A program made the translations under genes and the position numbers. Below, one piece after another: positions 49,001-63,000 of a DNA stretch of 64,000 nucleotides. The notes below the pieces were generated by a model. It was not told the origin of the DNA. It searched no databases and saw only the letters and a program-made list of their open reading frames with translations. Origin of the DNA: Uranotaenia lowii (Eukaryota; Arthropoda; Insecta; Diptera; Culicidae); NCBI RefSeq assembly GCF_029784155.1, contig NC_073692.1:423584305-423648304 (forward strand). Reading direction: 5' to 3'. Every line of letters starts with the position of its first letter. The first letter of the stretch is position 1.

Positions 49001-51989
49001 CAATTCCCCTTTTTTTTATCCTACAAATTAAACCATTTGATAGGGTTTCTAGCCTTTTGTACTAGACGGGCTTCCTCCTGGAAAATGTATTTATTTTTTG
49101 AATATCAAAAATCTACCTCAAAAAACAACAAAAACTCACCAAAACTATACAGTTACTAAGGAAAAAACTGAAACCCTCACTTAAATCAATCTGCTGCTTC
49201 TAAACGCTTTGATTTCATCAGGAAGGATGTTTGCGAGCCTCCAAAATAAACAGATATTTCAAGATTTTGAAATTATATTTTTATTTAATTTGAAATTTCC
49301 AAAAAAAAAATCAAAAAAAAAAAGTTTTGAGATATTTTAACTTTAGACTTGTTGATCAAAGTTATCCTGGTGATCAATCATTGACTATGGGTGAAGACGA
49401 TTTTTTTTAGTTTTTGATGAACTCTCATTTATATTAAAGACATCGATTTCAAATTTTCATACATGATAGTTGGCAAAAAATTTCATCTTTTACTTGAATA
49501 GTTATCTGACAGCAAGCAATTTATCGCTTGAACTCATGGCTAATTTCATCATTTTGGTAACATTTTCAATCATAATACTTAACTGCAACAATGTTGACCC
49601 AAAGTCAATTTTTATTTGCTCTTTACTTTTGTGAATATTTCAAAATTCTGTGACACATATTCTGTGATAAAAATTAGCTCGAAATTCTTTGAAATTACAG
49701 ATTTTTCTGTGATATCGATAACAGCCTCATTCAAAGTCATTTTCTCTTGATCCTGCGCTGATCTTTTAACGGAATGAAAATGAACAAATCACAGAAGCTA
49801 AGTTTAATGATTACAAACAATTTTTTATCTTCAAAAAATTTTAAAGATGGGAAAATTTCCATGACAATTTTTCTATAAATTGCATAACCACAGGGGCTGG
49901 GGAACTTGACTGACAGTAGTTTTTTGGTTGTAGATTTAACACATTTTAACCATTGTTTCGTAAATTTGGAAACATATCAATACATACCCGTTGCTATATT
50001 TTTTGTGTAGTTTTTCTAAAAATTAAATTAACTTAAGATTTATTTGTTCCTAGAAAAATCAATCCAGAATGGTAGTCACTCTTCAACCTAACTGCCAATC
50101 ACTTTTGAGATCTAAAAAACACATTCCATTTACAGTTTTCTCATGTTTGAGAGGTTCTCTTAGCTGTAACTCTTGACAACTGCTTGTCGAACAGTTTCAG
50201 ATTTTTTGGAAATACTGTAAAATATTATTACCTCACCTCAAATCATTGGTTTTAAATAAAAAAATTAACTCTCTCGAAAAATGTAAGAAATTTGATTCCG
50301 GAATAGTTTTTTGTGCTTTCTTTTTCATCGTTCGGTGCAGTATAAGAATTAAGGGGAAATATCAAAAAAAAAAAAAAATAAATTAAATTAATTTAAACCA
50401 TTTCTTGAGCATTAATCTAAATGTTTCGCGGGTTTCGACAATTTTTTTTGAAAAAATCTTTAATACTTAAAACTTTGAATCGTCTTTGAGTGATGTCAGA
50501 AATATTAAAAAATTCTTATTATATTATTCTTAATTTTTTTTTTCAAATTATGAAATCTATCTATTTTCAATCTTTTTTTCTCTTCAACTAGTATAACTAT
50601 ACGATATTTTGGCCCCTTAATATTTAAAGGTTTGAGCCGTTTTAAATAAATGTATTTTTCAATTTATAGAATAGCAATACAGATCAAAATTTTGCAATGA
50701 ATAAAAAATATTAAAATTAAAAACAGGTTTTTGTTTTATTTACGCTTGTTAGTTCATAAGTTATCACTGATTGATTAAACTCCAAACAATAACAAACCAA
50801 AAACAGTTCTTAGAACATAACCACTGAACAAAATGTGGTATTACATCTTCAAGAATCAAATTTCACATAAAATTTGTCTAATTTTTTTAAATTCTTTTTA
50901 TTGCTATTCATGAAATTCAGTTGCGTAGGTTGCGAAGATATTCATATTTGTTTTTTTTTATAACTAGATAACATGATAACAATTATATTACATGCAAGCT
51001 TTTCCTCAACTTGTTCCAATTTACTGAAAATTTGGAAAGATTTTTATTCTCCTTACCCCCCTCGTGATGCTTTAACTCCAAATGACAAACGAAAGATTTC
51101 AAATTTGTTCCGGCCTCATTTAGAGTATAAATAAACAGCCTAATTAAATCAAAATATAAGAATTTAAATAGTTTATCATTTAAGATATAACAGAGGGAAA
51201 TAGTTTTTCGTTGTGCGATTTTTTCACCAATTTATTTTAAACTAAAGCTTTCTCAATTCAAAACTGGCAAAAAAAATTGGAAATGGCTTCAAGTTTTTGT
51301 CATCTAGCATTTAAAAAAAAATCTGTATCGTCCAAAATCTGTACATACCGAATACCGATTTTGGCAAAACTTACCGATTTCCCAGAAATTTTTGAAAAAA
51401 TCGTTAAGACCGATTTTTTCCAAAATATTCCCATTTATAACTATCGTTTTCCACTTTTTTTTTTTCATTTAAAACCAGTGCAGTGTAATTTTGCCTTATT
51501 AGCTCTCAAGTCTCAGCGTAGTCGGTAGCATCTATGTTTTCTATGCTTACTGTCTTGACTGAACTTGGACTTACTGTCTTGATCATATGTTGGAATTGTG
51601 TGTATAAAACAAAGTTTCATTGAATCATTTTGTGCACTTTTTGGAATAGCTATGAACATTACAATGTTTTCAAAATTACGGTTTCTACTCAAAAATCATA
51701 ATTTTCGAAGTTGAATTCTGGGAAAAAATTATTAATGATTTCTTTTCGTAGTTTTTCTAAACCTACTAAAAAACAGAAATTTTGAAGAAATTTTGGAGAA
51801 CTTTCAAATTGAATCATATTATTGATATTTTTTAAACCATTACACCCAAAATTCAGCCTCTGTGCCAATGGCGTGTAGTCAATTACATAGCATCATTGGT
51901 ACAAGAAGATAACGCGATTGGTGCTGACTCGATTTGCTCCCACCGGCATTAATCTCCCAAGTTAACCGAATTGCGTATGTCTGAAAGAA
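46096..51989. other. Gene-free AT-rich stretch
   Basis: No exon recognised. A CAA microsatellite lies at about 46953-46978 and ATGT repeats at about 47890-47907. 47920-48280 is GC-richer and unassigned. TTTGGGGTAA...TTGATCAATT words at 48510-48725 and TGATCAATCATTGAC at 49370 suggest a decayed dispersed repeat. 51330-51430 repeats ACCGATTTT words. Long A and T runs elsewhere. Confidence 0.4.
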
Positions 51990-52345
51990 ACAAAATAAAA
52001 ACGCTTTCACGTCCCTCCCTATCGCATCACAAGACGAAGAAGGATGGAAATAAATACCGGCCAACACCAGGCAGCCAGCGAACCGAGCGCTGTGCGTGTG
52101 AATGTAGCAAAAGCAACAACAAAAACATCCTTCTAATTCAATCCCTTCAATCCACTGGCAAACAACCACGGCCGAGCTGTGCGTGTGTATGCAGTAAAAG
52201 CAACAACAAAAAAAAACATTCCTTCAATTCAATTTGCCGGCAAACAACCACGGCTAAGCTGTGCGTGTGTATGTAGCAAAAGCAACAAGAATATATTCCT
52301 TCAATTCACCGGCAAACAAGCACCGGCCAAGCTGCCCGGCTTTAG
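51990..52345 (+). repeat. Minisatellite of about 80 bp
   Basis: Four imperfect units with landmark GCTGTGCGTGTG at 52089, 52176 and 52258, and GCTGCCCGG at 52331 (spacings 87, 82 and 73). Each also carries AGCAAAAGCAACAA, CCTTCAATTCA and GGCAAACAACCACGG. The open frame across it is a by-product of the repeat. Confidence 0.85.
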
Positions 52346-52574
52346 CAGCTGTGTATATGTAGCGTGTGTATGTAATAGCAGGCAGTAAGCAAAGCACAGT
52401 TCTCATTCAATGGGTTTCCCGTTTCCTCCACTCCCGTTCCCTTTCTCGTTTCCATCGCAAGACAAATGAATACCTTGAAAGGAGGCCAAACGCCGGGAAG
52501 CCACTGTCGTGCGTTTCTTTTGTGATTGATCGGTGGCAGAATGCCTATGACAAATATCCCTCTTCCTGCATGAA

Positions 52575-52700
52575 GCTCTAATAGTACACTGGTTAAGATG
52601 TCGGTCTGGCAAGACCATTTGGTTAGTGATTTGAGTTCGATTCTCCCTACCGGCGCTGTGGTTTATATTTTTATTTTCTTGTTTCTGGGATGAATTATCC
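52575..52700 (+). mobile_element. tRNA-derived SINE-like sequence
   Basis: A perfect A-box match (TAGTACACTGG, 52582-52592) and a perfect B-box match (GTTCGATTC, 52635-52643) are 53 bp apart, as in a tRNA-type polymerase III promoter. A GGTCT...AGACC hairpin sits where the anticodon arm would be. The acceptor arms do not pair, so it is not a functional tRNA gene. A non-tRNA tail follows. No target duplication found. Confidence 0.55.
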
Positions 52701-53386
52701 AATAGGAACGAAATCCCATAAAATGTTTTTCTTGTTTTGCTTGAATGTAGTGGTCATGCATCATTTTAGTTGGGAGGCGAGTCCTTATGCCAGTTACGGT
52801 TTTTCAAACATATCATCTTCGGCACAGTGCACATTTCAGCGCATTATCGGCACAGAGATGTGCTAAATAGGCATTGGATTTTTGCAACCTCTTCTATGGG
52901 TGTAGTCAAATCGTTTCGCTGTCTTTAACAAAGTTGTTAAATGAGCTTAAATCATAAATATCAGATATTCAATTTCTTTCTTGAATGATGTCAGAATAGT
53001 TTAGATTAATAACAGACAAAATCTGTACTCTTGATGAAATATCACCTAAACTAGAGGTAATATACAAAATATCACAAATGTTTTGAATTCAGAACGCCAA
53101 AATCTTCCTCGCTAAAAATACAGCAGTTTTTTCAATATCCTTTCAAAAAACTTGGTTTTTAAAGCTTCTATAGGAATCGTTATTTATAAAGATTTTTGGA
53201 ATGTTTATTCCGAATACCGATTTTATCGGACTTAAATATATCGATTATAATGTGACATGCACTGGCTTCGTATTGTTAAGCTCTTTAAGAAAGAAACCTT
53301 AGCTCATTAGCTGGTAAACCAGCCTGCGCAGTATGATAAAACTACAGCTTTTCTTTTATCCGCCCGTATAAACTTTCGAATGACTA
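52701..53386. other. Spacer, no gene recognised
   Basis: AT-rich, with ACCGATTTTATCGG-type words near 53215 like those at 51350-51430. No coding sequence. Confidence 0.4.
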
Positions 53387-56158
53387 CCCAAGTAACACAG
53401 ATTATGCCAACTAGCATTAGGAAGTTTTATCATGGTTTAATTATGGCATTTTTTTATGCAGCTCGTTTTATGGCGGGTTTATTATGGTCATGCAGAATGC
53501 TTATGATTTTTTTTCGACCATATGTTTTCAGATGGTTTTGAAAACGCTAATAAAACTTTTATTAAACATGCTGTTTTAGTTATTTTGAAAGAGTTGTGAA
53601 TGCTTTTTTTAAACTATAATAAAACACAAACCTAGAAGTTTGCTCCAAGCTTTCTTTTGCATGTTTTATAAAAGCACTCAGTGCATGATTATTAAACCGC
53701 CATAAAACTTAGTGACAGTTCTCGATCAAGATGTCAAAACAGGACACGCTCAGATTAGATAGCACATACTTGAATTGGAACTCCCATTTTTACACATTTT
53801 TGGTAAGTTATGCGTGTTGGTTTTGAGTTAAAATTAAAAAAATACATCTTTGAAAACTTGAAATCACCGAAAGTGGTATGAATATCTTAACAATATGAGT
53901 ATTGTGTGAAAGGGTCCAAATAGTAGGAAAAAAAAAATTGTTGCTTTACGCCATCATTAATTCAAGATGGCGGCTTCCGCTCTTATTTTCAAAGCTGTAA
54001 ATTACTGAAAATATCGTGAAACCTTCACAATATGGTTATTAGGTGAAAGTAATAAGAGAGTAGAATAAGAGTAGAAGTCAAATTTCGTTGCCCGTCGCCA
54101 TCTTAAATCCAAGATGGCGGCTACCACTCAACTTGAAAATACTGTAAATGACTGAAAATCGCATTAAACCTATATTATAGGGGTATAAGTTGAAAGAAAT
54201 CAACCGGTAGAAGTTGAATTTCGCTATCTGACGCCATCTTGAAATCCAAGATGGCGGCTTCCGCTAAACTTTAAAATGTAGTAAATGACTTAAAATGACA
54301 TGAAACCCAGGTGGTAGAGGGTGGAAGGGCTTAACGAGTAGAAGTCGAATATTGCTATCTTACGCCATCTTGAAATCCAAGATGGCAGCTTTCTATAAAC
54401 TTTAAAAATGCTCTAAATCATTGAATATCGCATGAAACCTCCAAAATATGGGTGTTTGTCAATTGGGATAAGCTATAAAAAGTTTATTTTTGCATTCTGA
54501 CGCTATCCTGAAATCCAAGATGGTGGCTTCAGCTGAACTTTAAAATACTGTAAATGAATGAAAATAGCATGAAACTCACAAATATATTGTATTGGGTGCT
54601 AAGGCTAAATGATAGAAGTCAAATATCTGTTTTCGCGTTTCTCTAAAAATCTGTAAGTGACTGAAAATCCCACAAAAACCACCACAATACAGACCCCGTT
54701 CGTTTTTGGCAACATTCGATTTTGGCAACATCGAATTTGGCACATGTGCCTAAATCAGACGGTTAACAGAAACAACATAACCTTAAAGTTTTCGCAAGAA
54801 TAAGACCAATACAATTTAAACATAATAGCATGATAGGAATAATAGAATTACATAAATGGCAAAAAAAAAAAACAAAAACTATATACAACACAAGAAAAGT
54901 GCTAAATGCATTAGAAACATAATGAAAAAATAATAAAAGTGATTTAAAATGATCTAAATTGTCTTAAAATAGTAGTTTTAATGTAGTATTACGTGAAAAA
55001 AGTTGTGTTCAAGCGATTTTCATTGATTAACAGTATTTTAAATTCAGTGGAAGCTGCCATCTTGAATTTCAAGATGGCGTCGGAAAGAAAAAAAAACGAC
55101 TTATAGTTTAGCCCTTTCACCCAATACCCGTATAGTGATGGTTTAATGCGACTTTTTGTCAGCATTAAGCATTAAAAGTTGAGCGGATGCCGCCATCTTG
55201 GATTTCAAGATGGCGTCTGATAGCGAAATTCAACTTCTACTCGTTTAGCCCTTTCACCCGATACCAATTTTGTTGGGGTTTCATGCGATTTCAAGTCATT
55301 TACACCATTTTAAAGTTCAGCGGAAGCCGCCATCTTGGATTTCAACATGGCGTCAGACAACGAAATTCGTTCAACTCATGATTTATTCCACGGGTCATTC
55401 AAAACCAATCCCTTTTCATTCAAAAAGTCTGTCCTCATTTACTGTACTAATGGTTAACAACTCAGAAATGAGGAACTCAACCTTAGCGTGTAATTGGTTG
55501 GCTTGCGAGAGAAACGTCAAATCGTAGCTTTTTTGGGGTCATCATTAAACCATAATAAAACTATGAATTGACTCACGCCATGTTGGTTGCAAAATCGAAG
55601 GGCACAAAATGACGCCATGTTGATGGATTCACAATGCAAGCATTGGGAAATTTTTTTTTTCAGGCCTTTTTCCATCAATTCCATCATGATTGACCATCAG
55701 ATTTGACGAGGCGCATTTATTTTAAGATACTATTTCATACACATTATAGCTAAAATCTTGACTGGCAGTAGAAAAGAAGCTCAATATATGGTTAAAACAT
55801 TGGTTTTTTTTCAGCTATTAATTTTACCAGATCATATCTGAATAATGCAATCATCATTCATCAACCATTATGGTTGCTGGAAAAAATAAAAAAAAAACTC
55901 CGAGAACTGACAGAACCGAAAAAAACAAAAATTTCTAACATGTTTTATAATAGCTTTTTAATAGCTTTGGTGACCAAAATTGATGACTAACAATTATATG
56001 TCTTGATGACGTTTCTAGGGTAGGGCCAAATAGCCTGATTTTGGCTTTATTAGAGTCCAGGTGATGTTATAGAATGCACTTTAGCTTTTTATGAAGATTA
56101 ATGCGATAGTCCAAACGATATTTTGCTGACCATAATAAAGCTAAAATTGTTACTTGGG
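53387..56158. mobile_element. TA-flanked TIR element carrying CAAGATGGCGGC modules
   Basis: The ends are CCCAAGTAACA (53387) and TGTTACTTGGG (to 56158), flanked by TA on both sides (53385-53386 and 56159-56160). TTATTATGG/CCATAATAAA words occur on both flanks. The interior has five plus-oriented modules of about 135 bp on the left and three inverted ones on the right, around a centre of about 400 bp. No transposase is seen, so it is non-autonomous. A further TTATTATGG-type element inserted inside it cannot be excluded. Confidence 0.65.
53941..55380. repeat. Mirrored array of palindromic CCATCTTG...CAAGATGG modules
   Basis: CAAGATGG(C/T)(G/A)GC occurs at 53963, 54110, 54247, 54378 and 54516, spaced 131-147 bp. 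Most copies are preceded by (G)CCATCTTGAAATC, so they form a short inverted repeat with a 4-6 nt loop. On the right, GCCATCTTG...CAAGATGGCGTC copies occur near 55056, 55192 and 55329 in opposite orientation. Each module also carries GTAGAAGTC, CTGTAAATGACTGAAAAT and ATGAAACC segments. Confidence 0.85.
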
Positions 56159-56160
56159 TA

Positions 56161-59100
56161 CAGACATTTTGCTATATTTTACTAACTTCCCAAAATTTTT
56201 CACTAAAAACAATCATATTAAAATTAGGATAGAATTCGCCCTAGACCACGTGTTTTACGCTTTGATTTTTAATGCTGTTATCTTTTACGAAAACCCGAAT
56301 ATCAAAACGAAATTTCATACTTTTTATTTGCTGACTCCCAAATTATGATGAGAATGCATAATTACAACAAATTTCGTCCTGTAGCGCTGTAAATAGCGCT
56401 GTAGCGCTGTAAATAGCGTTGATACTTAACTGGCGCGTTCTGTGCCGTTTCCTCTACTCGAAGAAAAATGCAATATTTTGTCTCTTAGAAACACAAGAGG
56501 TATGAGCTCAATTTGAGCATTTATTGGTGAGCGATAAAAAGCTCTAAGCTTGCTTTGGTTTCGAGCTTAAGTAAGAGCATTTCAATCCCTGGTCTTAGGG
56601 TTTAAATTCTTCGGCCCAAAGATTCTTATTTATTCCGTTTTGATCCAAAAAAATTAGTTTTTAATTATTAAACTTTTTTTTTTTCAAGCATAATTGAGAA
56701 CTATACTAGTGCAGCCAAACAACTGTTGATAATGGAATTCCAAAAATCGCACAAGAAACCCCAAAAACGACTTTTTGTTCCCCTTCAAGCAGAACACCGA
56801 ACACTTTTAAGTCAGCACCGCTTATAGCTGCCACTCCCACAACGCGACCCTCCAAAAAAAACCTAGTAGATACTGGATGACGGATGCACCGGTGACATGC
56901 AACCAAGAACACAACGACTGAACGAATTTGCCGAGCAAATGACACCTGTTTCGCCATTCTCGGATTCACTATGCTCTTTTCCGCTCATTGTCAACTGATC
57001 TGACTGGCAGCTTTCGGAAACGCTCGATGATTTCCATCAAGCTGTGGAAGAAGGTCTCTCCTCGCGTTTTGTATGAAATGTTTAGAAAACTTTAAAAAAA
57101 ATTAAGAATTTTTCTTAATTCTAAGTTTACTTTTAAAAATAAAATGTGGTATTTTTCAAGTTTTGTTATAGTTCAAAACACTATTTTGATTTTTTTTTTT
57201 TTTGATAAAAACATCTCCAGACAAAGCGTTTGCAATGCAACGCAACGGTCCGTTGCATTCGGTTTATGTTTTGTTTGGTATGTTTTCCTCTTTGATGCAA
57301 TTCAATCGGTTCCGATCTGTTCTAGTACTGCTGGATCTGGGTTAATAGTGTTTATGTTTCCTTTTTCCAAAGAGTGACTGTTGCGTATGACATCGGTTTT
57401 TTTTATGTTTTTAAGCTAAGATTTCTGAAAATATTGGAAAAATTTCACAATGTTTACAATTTTCATGTTTGAAAAGTAAGCAGATGTTTGTGATAAGTTT
57501 TGACTTGAATCTGGGTGAAATGTTCTATTGAAAATTTTCTATTTTCCCACATATGGTAAACAAAATCTGACACAATGACAAACAACTGTGGGGAAAAAAG
57601 CGGCGTCAGCCTATTTACCTTCCAAGTGAGCCATCAACCCCAAAGGGATGGGGGAAAGAAAAATGGGAGATGAATCACCGTCGAGCAAAGCGAAACGCAA
57701 CATCTACTGTCAAGATCAAATTATTCCCCGAGCGCACGCTCTGGCCCAAAACATACGCACCAAGCGAGCAAGGGCTCACGCGTAAGCGTAAACATTCCTG
57801 TGCGGAAAAAGCTTCCAAGAAGTGACACCCCAAAAGCACAACATCACAACAGAGGGACTGAACAACAAATCTTCGCCCAGAGACTTCTGCTGCCAGCAAG
57901 TAATGAGGTTTAACTTTTTTCCCGAGCATCACATGAGTGAGACGGATTAAGTTTTCGACGACGGCGGCTTGTTTTTTGGCACTTGGTATTTATTTTTTAT
58001 TTTATGTATTTTTTTTTTCGTTAAGACTCGCATGCGACCGGAAAGATCGTTGAGAGGAAAAGTCAAATGTCATCGTACTGGAAAATATGATTTTCATCGT
58101 ACGTAGAGCCTTTGTCAGTGTGACTTTTGGAGCCATTTTTGAAGGCTCGCTCCTTTGCTGGGTAAATTCGGGGAAAAGAAGACGTGTGACAACTGCTCGA
58201 GGACTCAAGGCAGCAGAAAAACAGCCGAGACAACACATTCCCATGGAATTTGAATTAGGATAACTCAGACGACGACGACGGCGTTACTGTTTGATTCCGC
58301 AAAATGGACCAGTCTGGGAAACCGCAGCATAAAAAAGGGTGTTGTGGGGTAAATCATAGAAGAGCCATGTCGTCAGCAGAAATCTTCCCTGAGCCGCCCT
58401 GGGAGAGCATTTTTTCCCATTTCTCAAAACCACCGGGACTAGAGGATACTGAGGGTTGAGGAATTTTATTTTTCAAGCAGATACGACGACGCGACTAGTA
58501 GGTCGTCGTGGGTAGTGCCTGAGAAATGCAGATGCCAATGTCTGTGCGCATATTTTTAATTAAGGGTAATTGAATTAACTGTGCTTTTTAATGATTTTTT
58601 TTCTCGAAGATCATTGGCTGCAGATAGTTTAATTTAGAACGACTTGTGGAATTAGTTTGAGAAATCAGTATCTTATTCTTAAAACTGATGCATCTGCTAC
58701 TCACATCGCTTAATTTGTTTGAAACAAACAGAAATAGATTGTTAACTTTTTATTCGAGTTTTGATTGTGCGGATGATTCAATATAAAAATTTTTTTTTAA
58801 AAAAATATCACTAATTGTATTTTTAATGGTAATTTTTATTTTTAAAAAAAGTTATATGTAACATGGCGACCGTCAGAATCCTTAAACCTTCTTTTTGGCA
58901 TCAACAAAATATTGTATCAAACTTCAGCAGTATTTGGAATCTCAAATAATAAATTCAACAGGATTGTATAAATGTTCGATAAAAAATTTCTCATCAAATT
59001 CTATGCACATTGTCAAGTCAAAGAAAGCGCTTTTTAAAAGGTAAATGTACCACACAACCGTTCAAACAGTCCTTACAATCAATTAGCTTTCAATGCTCCC

Positions 59101-60089
59101 ATTATTTATTAACCTTCCATGTTCAACCAGTTGTACGTGCTCCAGTTTTTATTGAAGCTTTTCACCCATCCCTTCCCATTCACCCATTCACAAGACGCGA
59201 ACCCCGCTTCCCGTTGATCAAATAAACAGATTTTATAATTAAATTTGCTAAATTGTCCCATCACAATAACCGACGGAAGAAACGCTTCCACCCAACCATG
59301 GCAAGCAAAAGCATTCCGCAGCAGAGATTAAATTTTGTTAGGTCGCGCTCTCGTGTGTTCGATGCTTGAGCTCGTTATATTTTTGGCAGCAACCAAGACT
59401 GTGCCATTCTTTGAACTGCGCCCGTTTCATACATTTGCAGTCTATTCAAATTAAATTAACATCCACTTTGGCGCGGCAACACAATATTTCCGTCCTCAGG
59501 TTCACTTCCTGGCTCGCTCAACGATGCAGAAATGTGAGTTGCAGGAGCAAAATAAAGACGGAGAAAAAAACCTGCTTTGGAGCAGAAAAGTCAATTGAGC
59601 TACACTAGTAGACCACTTAAAACGGACGACGACGGCGATCACTTAAATCATTAGATATAAAGTTTCATCCTATAACCGCTTGCAGTTGATAATATTGACC
59701 GAGCTGATAGACTCCCGGAGTAAGGCCCAGACCCCGGACCAATGAGCGGTATCGAATGCGTAACAACAGTGAGCCAAAAGGCAAACGGTAGGAACGTTTA
59801 AGACGAGACGAGGCAAAAATAAACTCCTTGGAAATTGCTGACACGGCAGACTTTTGCTCATCCAGACAAACCGGCTACTTGAAGGGACATCGGCAAAAGT
59901 ACATTGGGAAAGGCCAATGAAATTGACTGCTTTATTTGTGTTCTGGTTTAAGTTGAGAAATTTGAAACTTTCAAAAGTGATAATCTTAATTTGATTAAGT
60001 TTAAATGTTCAAAGTATCACTTTCATTTCATATTGTACCAACAATTTATTTTAGAATAAAAACAGTCGAGCGAAACTTTTTTATATCAT
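56161..60089. other. Gene-free stretch
   Basis: A 20-bp direct duplication (GTAGCGCTGTAAATAGCGCT) lies at 56381-56420. 56700-57000 and 57590-58530 are GC-richer, with overlapping ORFs on both strands and no recognisable product. A hairpin ACGACGAC...GTCGTCGT lies at 58483-58509. 59000-59900 has moderate GC and only chance ORFs. This could be regulatory or intronic DNA of a gene outside the window. Confidence 0.4.
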
Positions 60090-63000
60090 TGATTTCCGAC
60101 TTCTGACTTCTGACTTCAAACATCTGATTTCTGACTTCTGATTTCCGACATCTGACTTCTGACTTCTGACTTCTGACTTCTGACTTCTGACTTCTGACTT
60201 CTGACTTCTGACTTCTGACTTCTGACTTCTGTCTTCTGACTTCTGACTTCTGAATTCATAATCCTGACTACTGGCATTTGACTTTTGACATCTGTCTACT
60301 GATTTCTGACTTCTGACTTCTGACTCCTGACTCCTGTCTTCTGACTTCTGACTTCTGACTTCTGACTTCTCACTCCTGACTTCTGATTTCTGACTTCTGA
60401 CTGCTGGTTTCTGACTTCTGATTTCTGACTTCTGACTGCGAACTTCCGATTTCTGACTTCTGACTTTTTACTTCTGACTTCAAACTTCTGACTTCTGATT
60501 TCTGACTTCTAAATTCTGATTTTTGATTTCTGACTTATGTTATCTGACTTCTGACTTCCAATTTTTTTACACTTTTGACTTCTGACTTCTGACTTCTGAC
60601 TTCTGACTTCTGACTTCTGACTTTTGATCTCTGACTTCTGACTTGTGACTTGTGACTTCTGACTTCTGACTTCTGACTTCTGACTTCTGACTTCTGACTT
60701 CTGACTTCTGACTTCTGACTTCTGACTTCTGACTTCTGGTTTCTGACTTCTGACTTCTGACTTCTGACTTCTGACTTCTGACTTCTGACTTCTGATTTCT
60801 GACTTCTGAATACTGACTACTGATTTCTGATTTCTGTCTTCTGTCTTCTGTCTTCTGACTTCTGACTTCTGACTTCTGACTTCTGACTTCTGACTTCTGA
60901 CTTCTGACTTCTGACTTCTGAATTCTGACTTCTGACTTCTGACTTCTGACTTCTGACTTCTGACTTCTGACTTCTGACTTCTAACTTCTAACTTTTGACT
61001 TCTGCCATCTGACTTCTGATTTCTGACTTCTGACTTCTAGCTTTTGATTTCTGACTTCTGACATATGACTTCAGACTTCAGACTTCTGACTTCTGACTTC
61101 TGACTTTTGACTTCTGACTCCCAATTTCTGGCTTTTAACTTCTAACTTCTGACTTCTAACTTCTGACTTCTGATTTCTGACCTTTGACTTCTAATTTCTG
61201 ACTTCTGACATCTGATTTCCGACTTCTGATTTCTGACTTCTGACTTCTGGCTTCTGACTTCCGACTTCTGACTTCTGACTTCTGACTTCTGACTTCTGAC
61301 TTCTGACTTCTGACTTCTGACTTCTGACTTCTGACTTCTGACTTCTGACTTCTGTCTTCTGACTTCTGACTTCTGAATTCATAATCCTGACTACTGGCAT
61401 TTGACTTTTGACATCTGTCTACTGATTTCTGACTTCTGACTTCTGACTCCTGACTCCTGTCTTCTGACTTCTGACTTCTGACTTCTGACTTCTCACTCCT
61501 GACTTCTGATTTCTGACTTCTGACTGCTGGTTTCTGACTTCTGATTTCTGACTTCTGACTGCGAACTTCCGATTTCTGACTTCTGACTTTTTACTTCTGA
61601 CTTCAAACTTCTGACTTCTGATTTCTGACTTCTAAATTCTGATTTTTGATTTCTGACTTATGTTATCTGACTTCTGACTTCCAATTTTTTTACACTTTTG
61701 ACTTCTGACTTCTGACTTCTGACTTCTGACTTCTGACTTCTGACTTTTGATCTCTGACTTCTGACTTGTGACTTGTGACTTCTGACTTCTGACTTCTGAC
61801 TTCTGACTTCTGACTTCTGACTTCTGACTTCTGACTTCTGACTTCTGATTTCTGACTTCTGACTTCTGACTTCTGACTTCTGACTTCTGACTTCTGACTT
61901 CTAACTTCTAACTTTTGACTTCTGCCATCTGACTTCTGATTTCTGACTTCTGACTTCTAGCTTTTGATTTCTGACTTCTGACATATGACTTCAGACTTCA
62001 GACTTCTGACTTCTGACTTCTGACTTTTGACTTCTGACTCCCAATTTCTGGCTTTTAACTTCTAACTTCTGACTTCTGACTTCTGATTTCTGATCTTTGA
62101 CTTCTAATTTCTGACTTCTGACATCTGATTTCCGACTTCTGATTTCTGACTTCTGACTTCTGGCTTCTGACTTCCGACTTCTGACTTCTGACTTCTGACT
62201 TCTGACTTCTGACTTCTGACTTCTGACTTCTGACTTCTGACTTTTGACTTTTGACTTCTGACTTCTGACTTCCGACTTCTGACTTTTGATTTCTGACTTC
62301 TGACTTCTGACTCCTGACTTCTGACTTCTGACTTCTAACTTCTAACTTCTGACTTCTGACTTCTGACTTCTGACTTCTGACTTCTGACTTCTGACTGCTG
62401 ACTTCTGACTTCTGACTTCTGACTTCCGACTTCTGACTTCCGACTTCTGACTTCTGACTTCCGACTTCCGACTTCCGACTTCTGACTTCTGACTTCTAAC
62501 TTCTGACTTCTTACTTCTGACTTCTAACTTCTGACTTCTAATTCTGACTTCTGACTTCCGACTTCTGATTTCTGACTCTTGACTTCCAACTCCGACGTCT
62601 GACTTCTCACTTCTGACATCTGACTTTTGACTACCGATTTTTGACATCTGACTTCTGACTTTCAAATTCTGATACTTCTGACTTCTGACTTTTTATTTCT
62701 GAATTAAGAATTTTGACTTTCGACTTTTGATAACTGACTTCCAACTTTTGGCTACGGATTCCTGACTTTTGATTTCTGACATCTGAATTCTGACTTCGAA
62801 TTTCTAACTTCTGACTTCTGAATTCTGACTTCTGAATGTTGAATTCTGTTTTTAAAATTCTGATTTCTGACTTCTGACTTCTGACTTCTGTCTTCTGACC
62901 TCTGACTTCTAACTTCATATATCTGACTCCTTTTCTCTGACTTCTGACTTTTGACTTCTGACCTCTGACTTCTGACTTTTGACTTCTGACCTCTGACTTC

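Noticed and set aside
51971..52276. 101-codon plus-strand ORF with repeated CSKSNNK
   Set aside because: Produced by the minisatellite of about 80 bp.
52575..52660. Functional tRNA gene
   Set aside because: A and B boxes fit but acceptor arms do not pair and the T stem is only partly paired; more likely SINE-derived.
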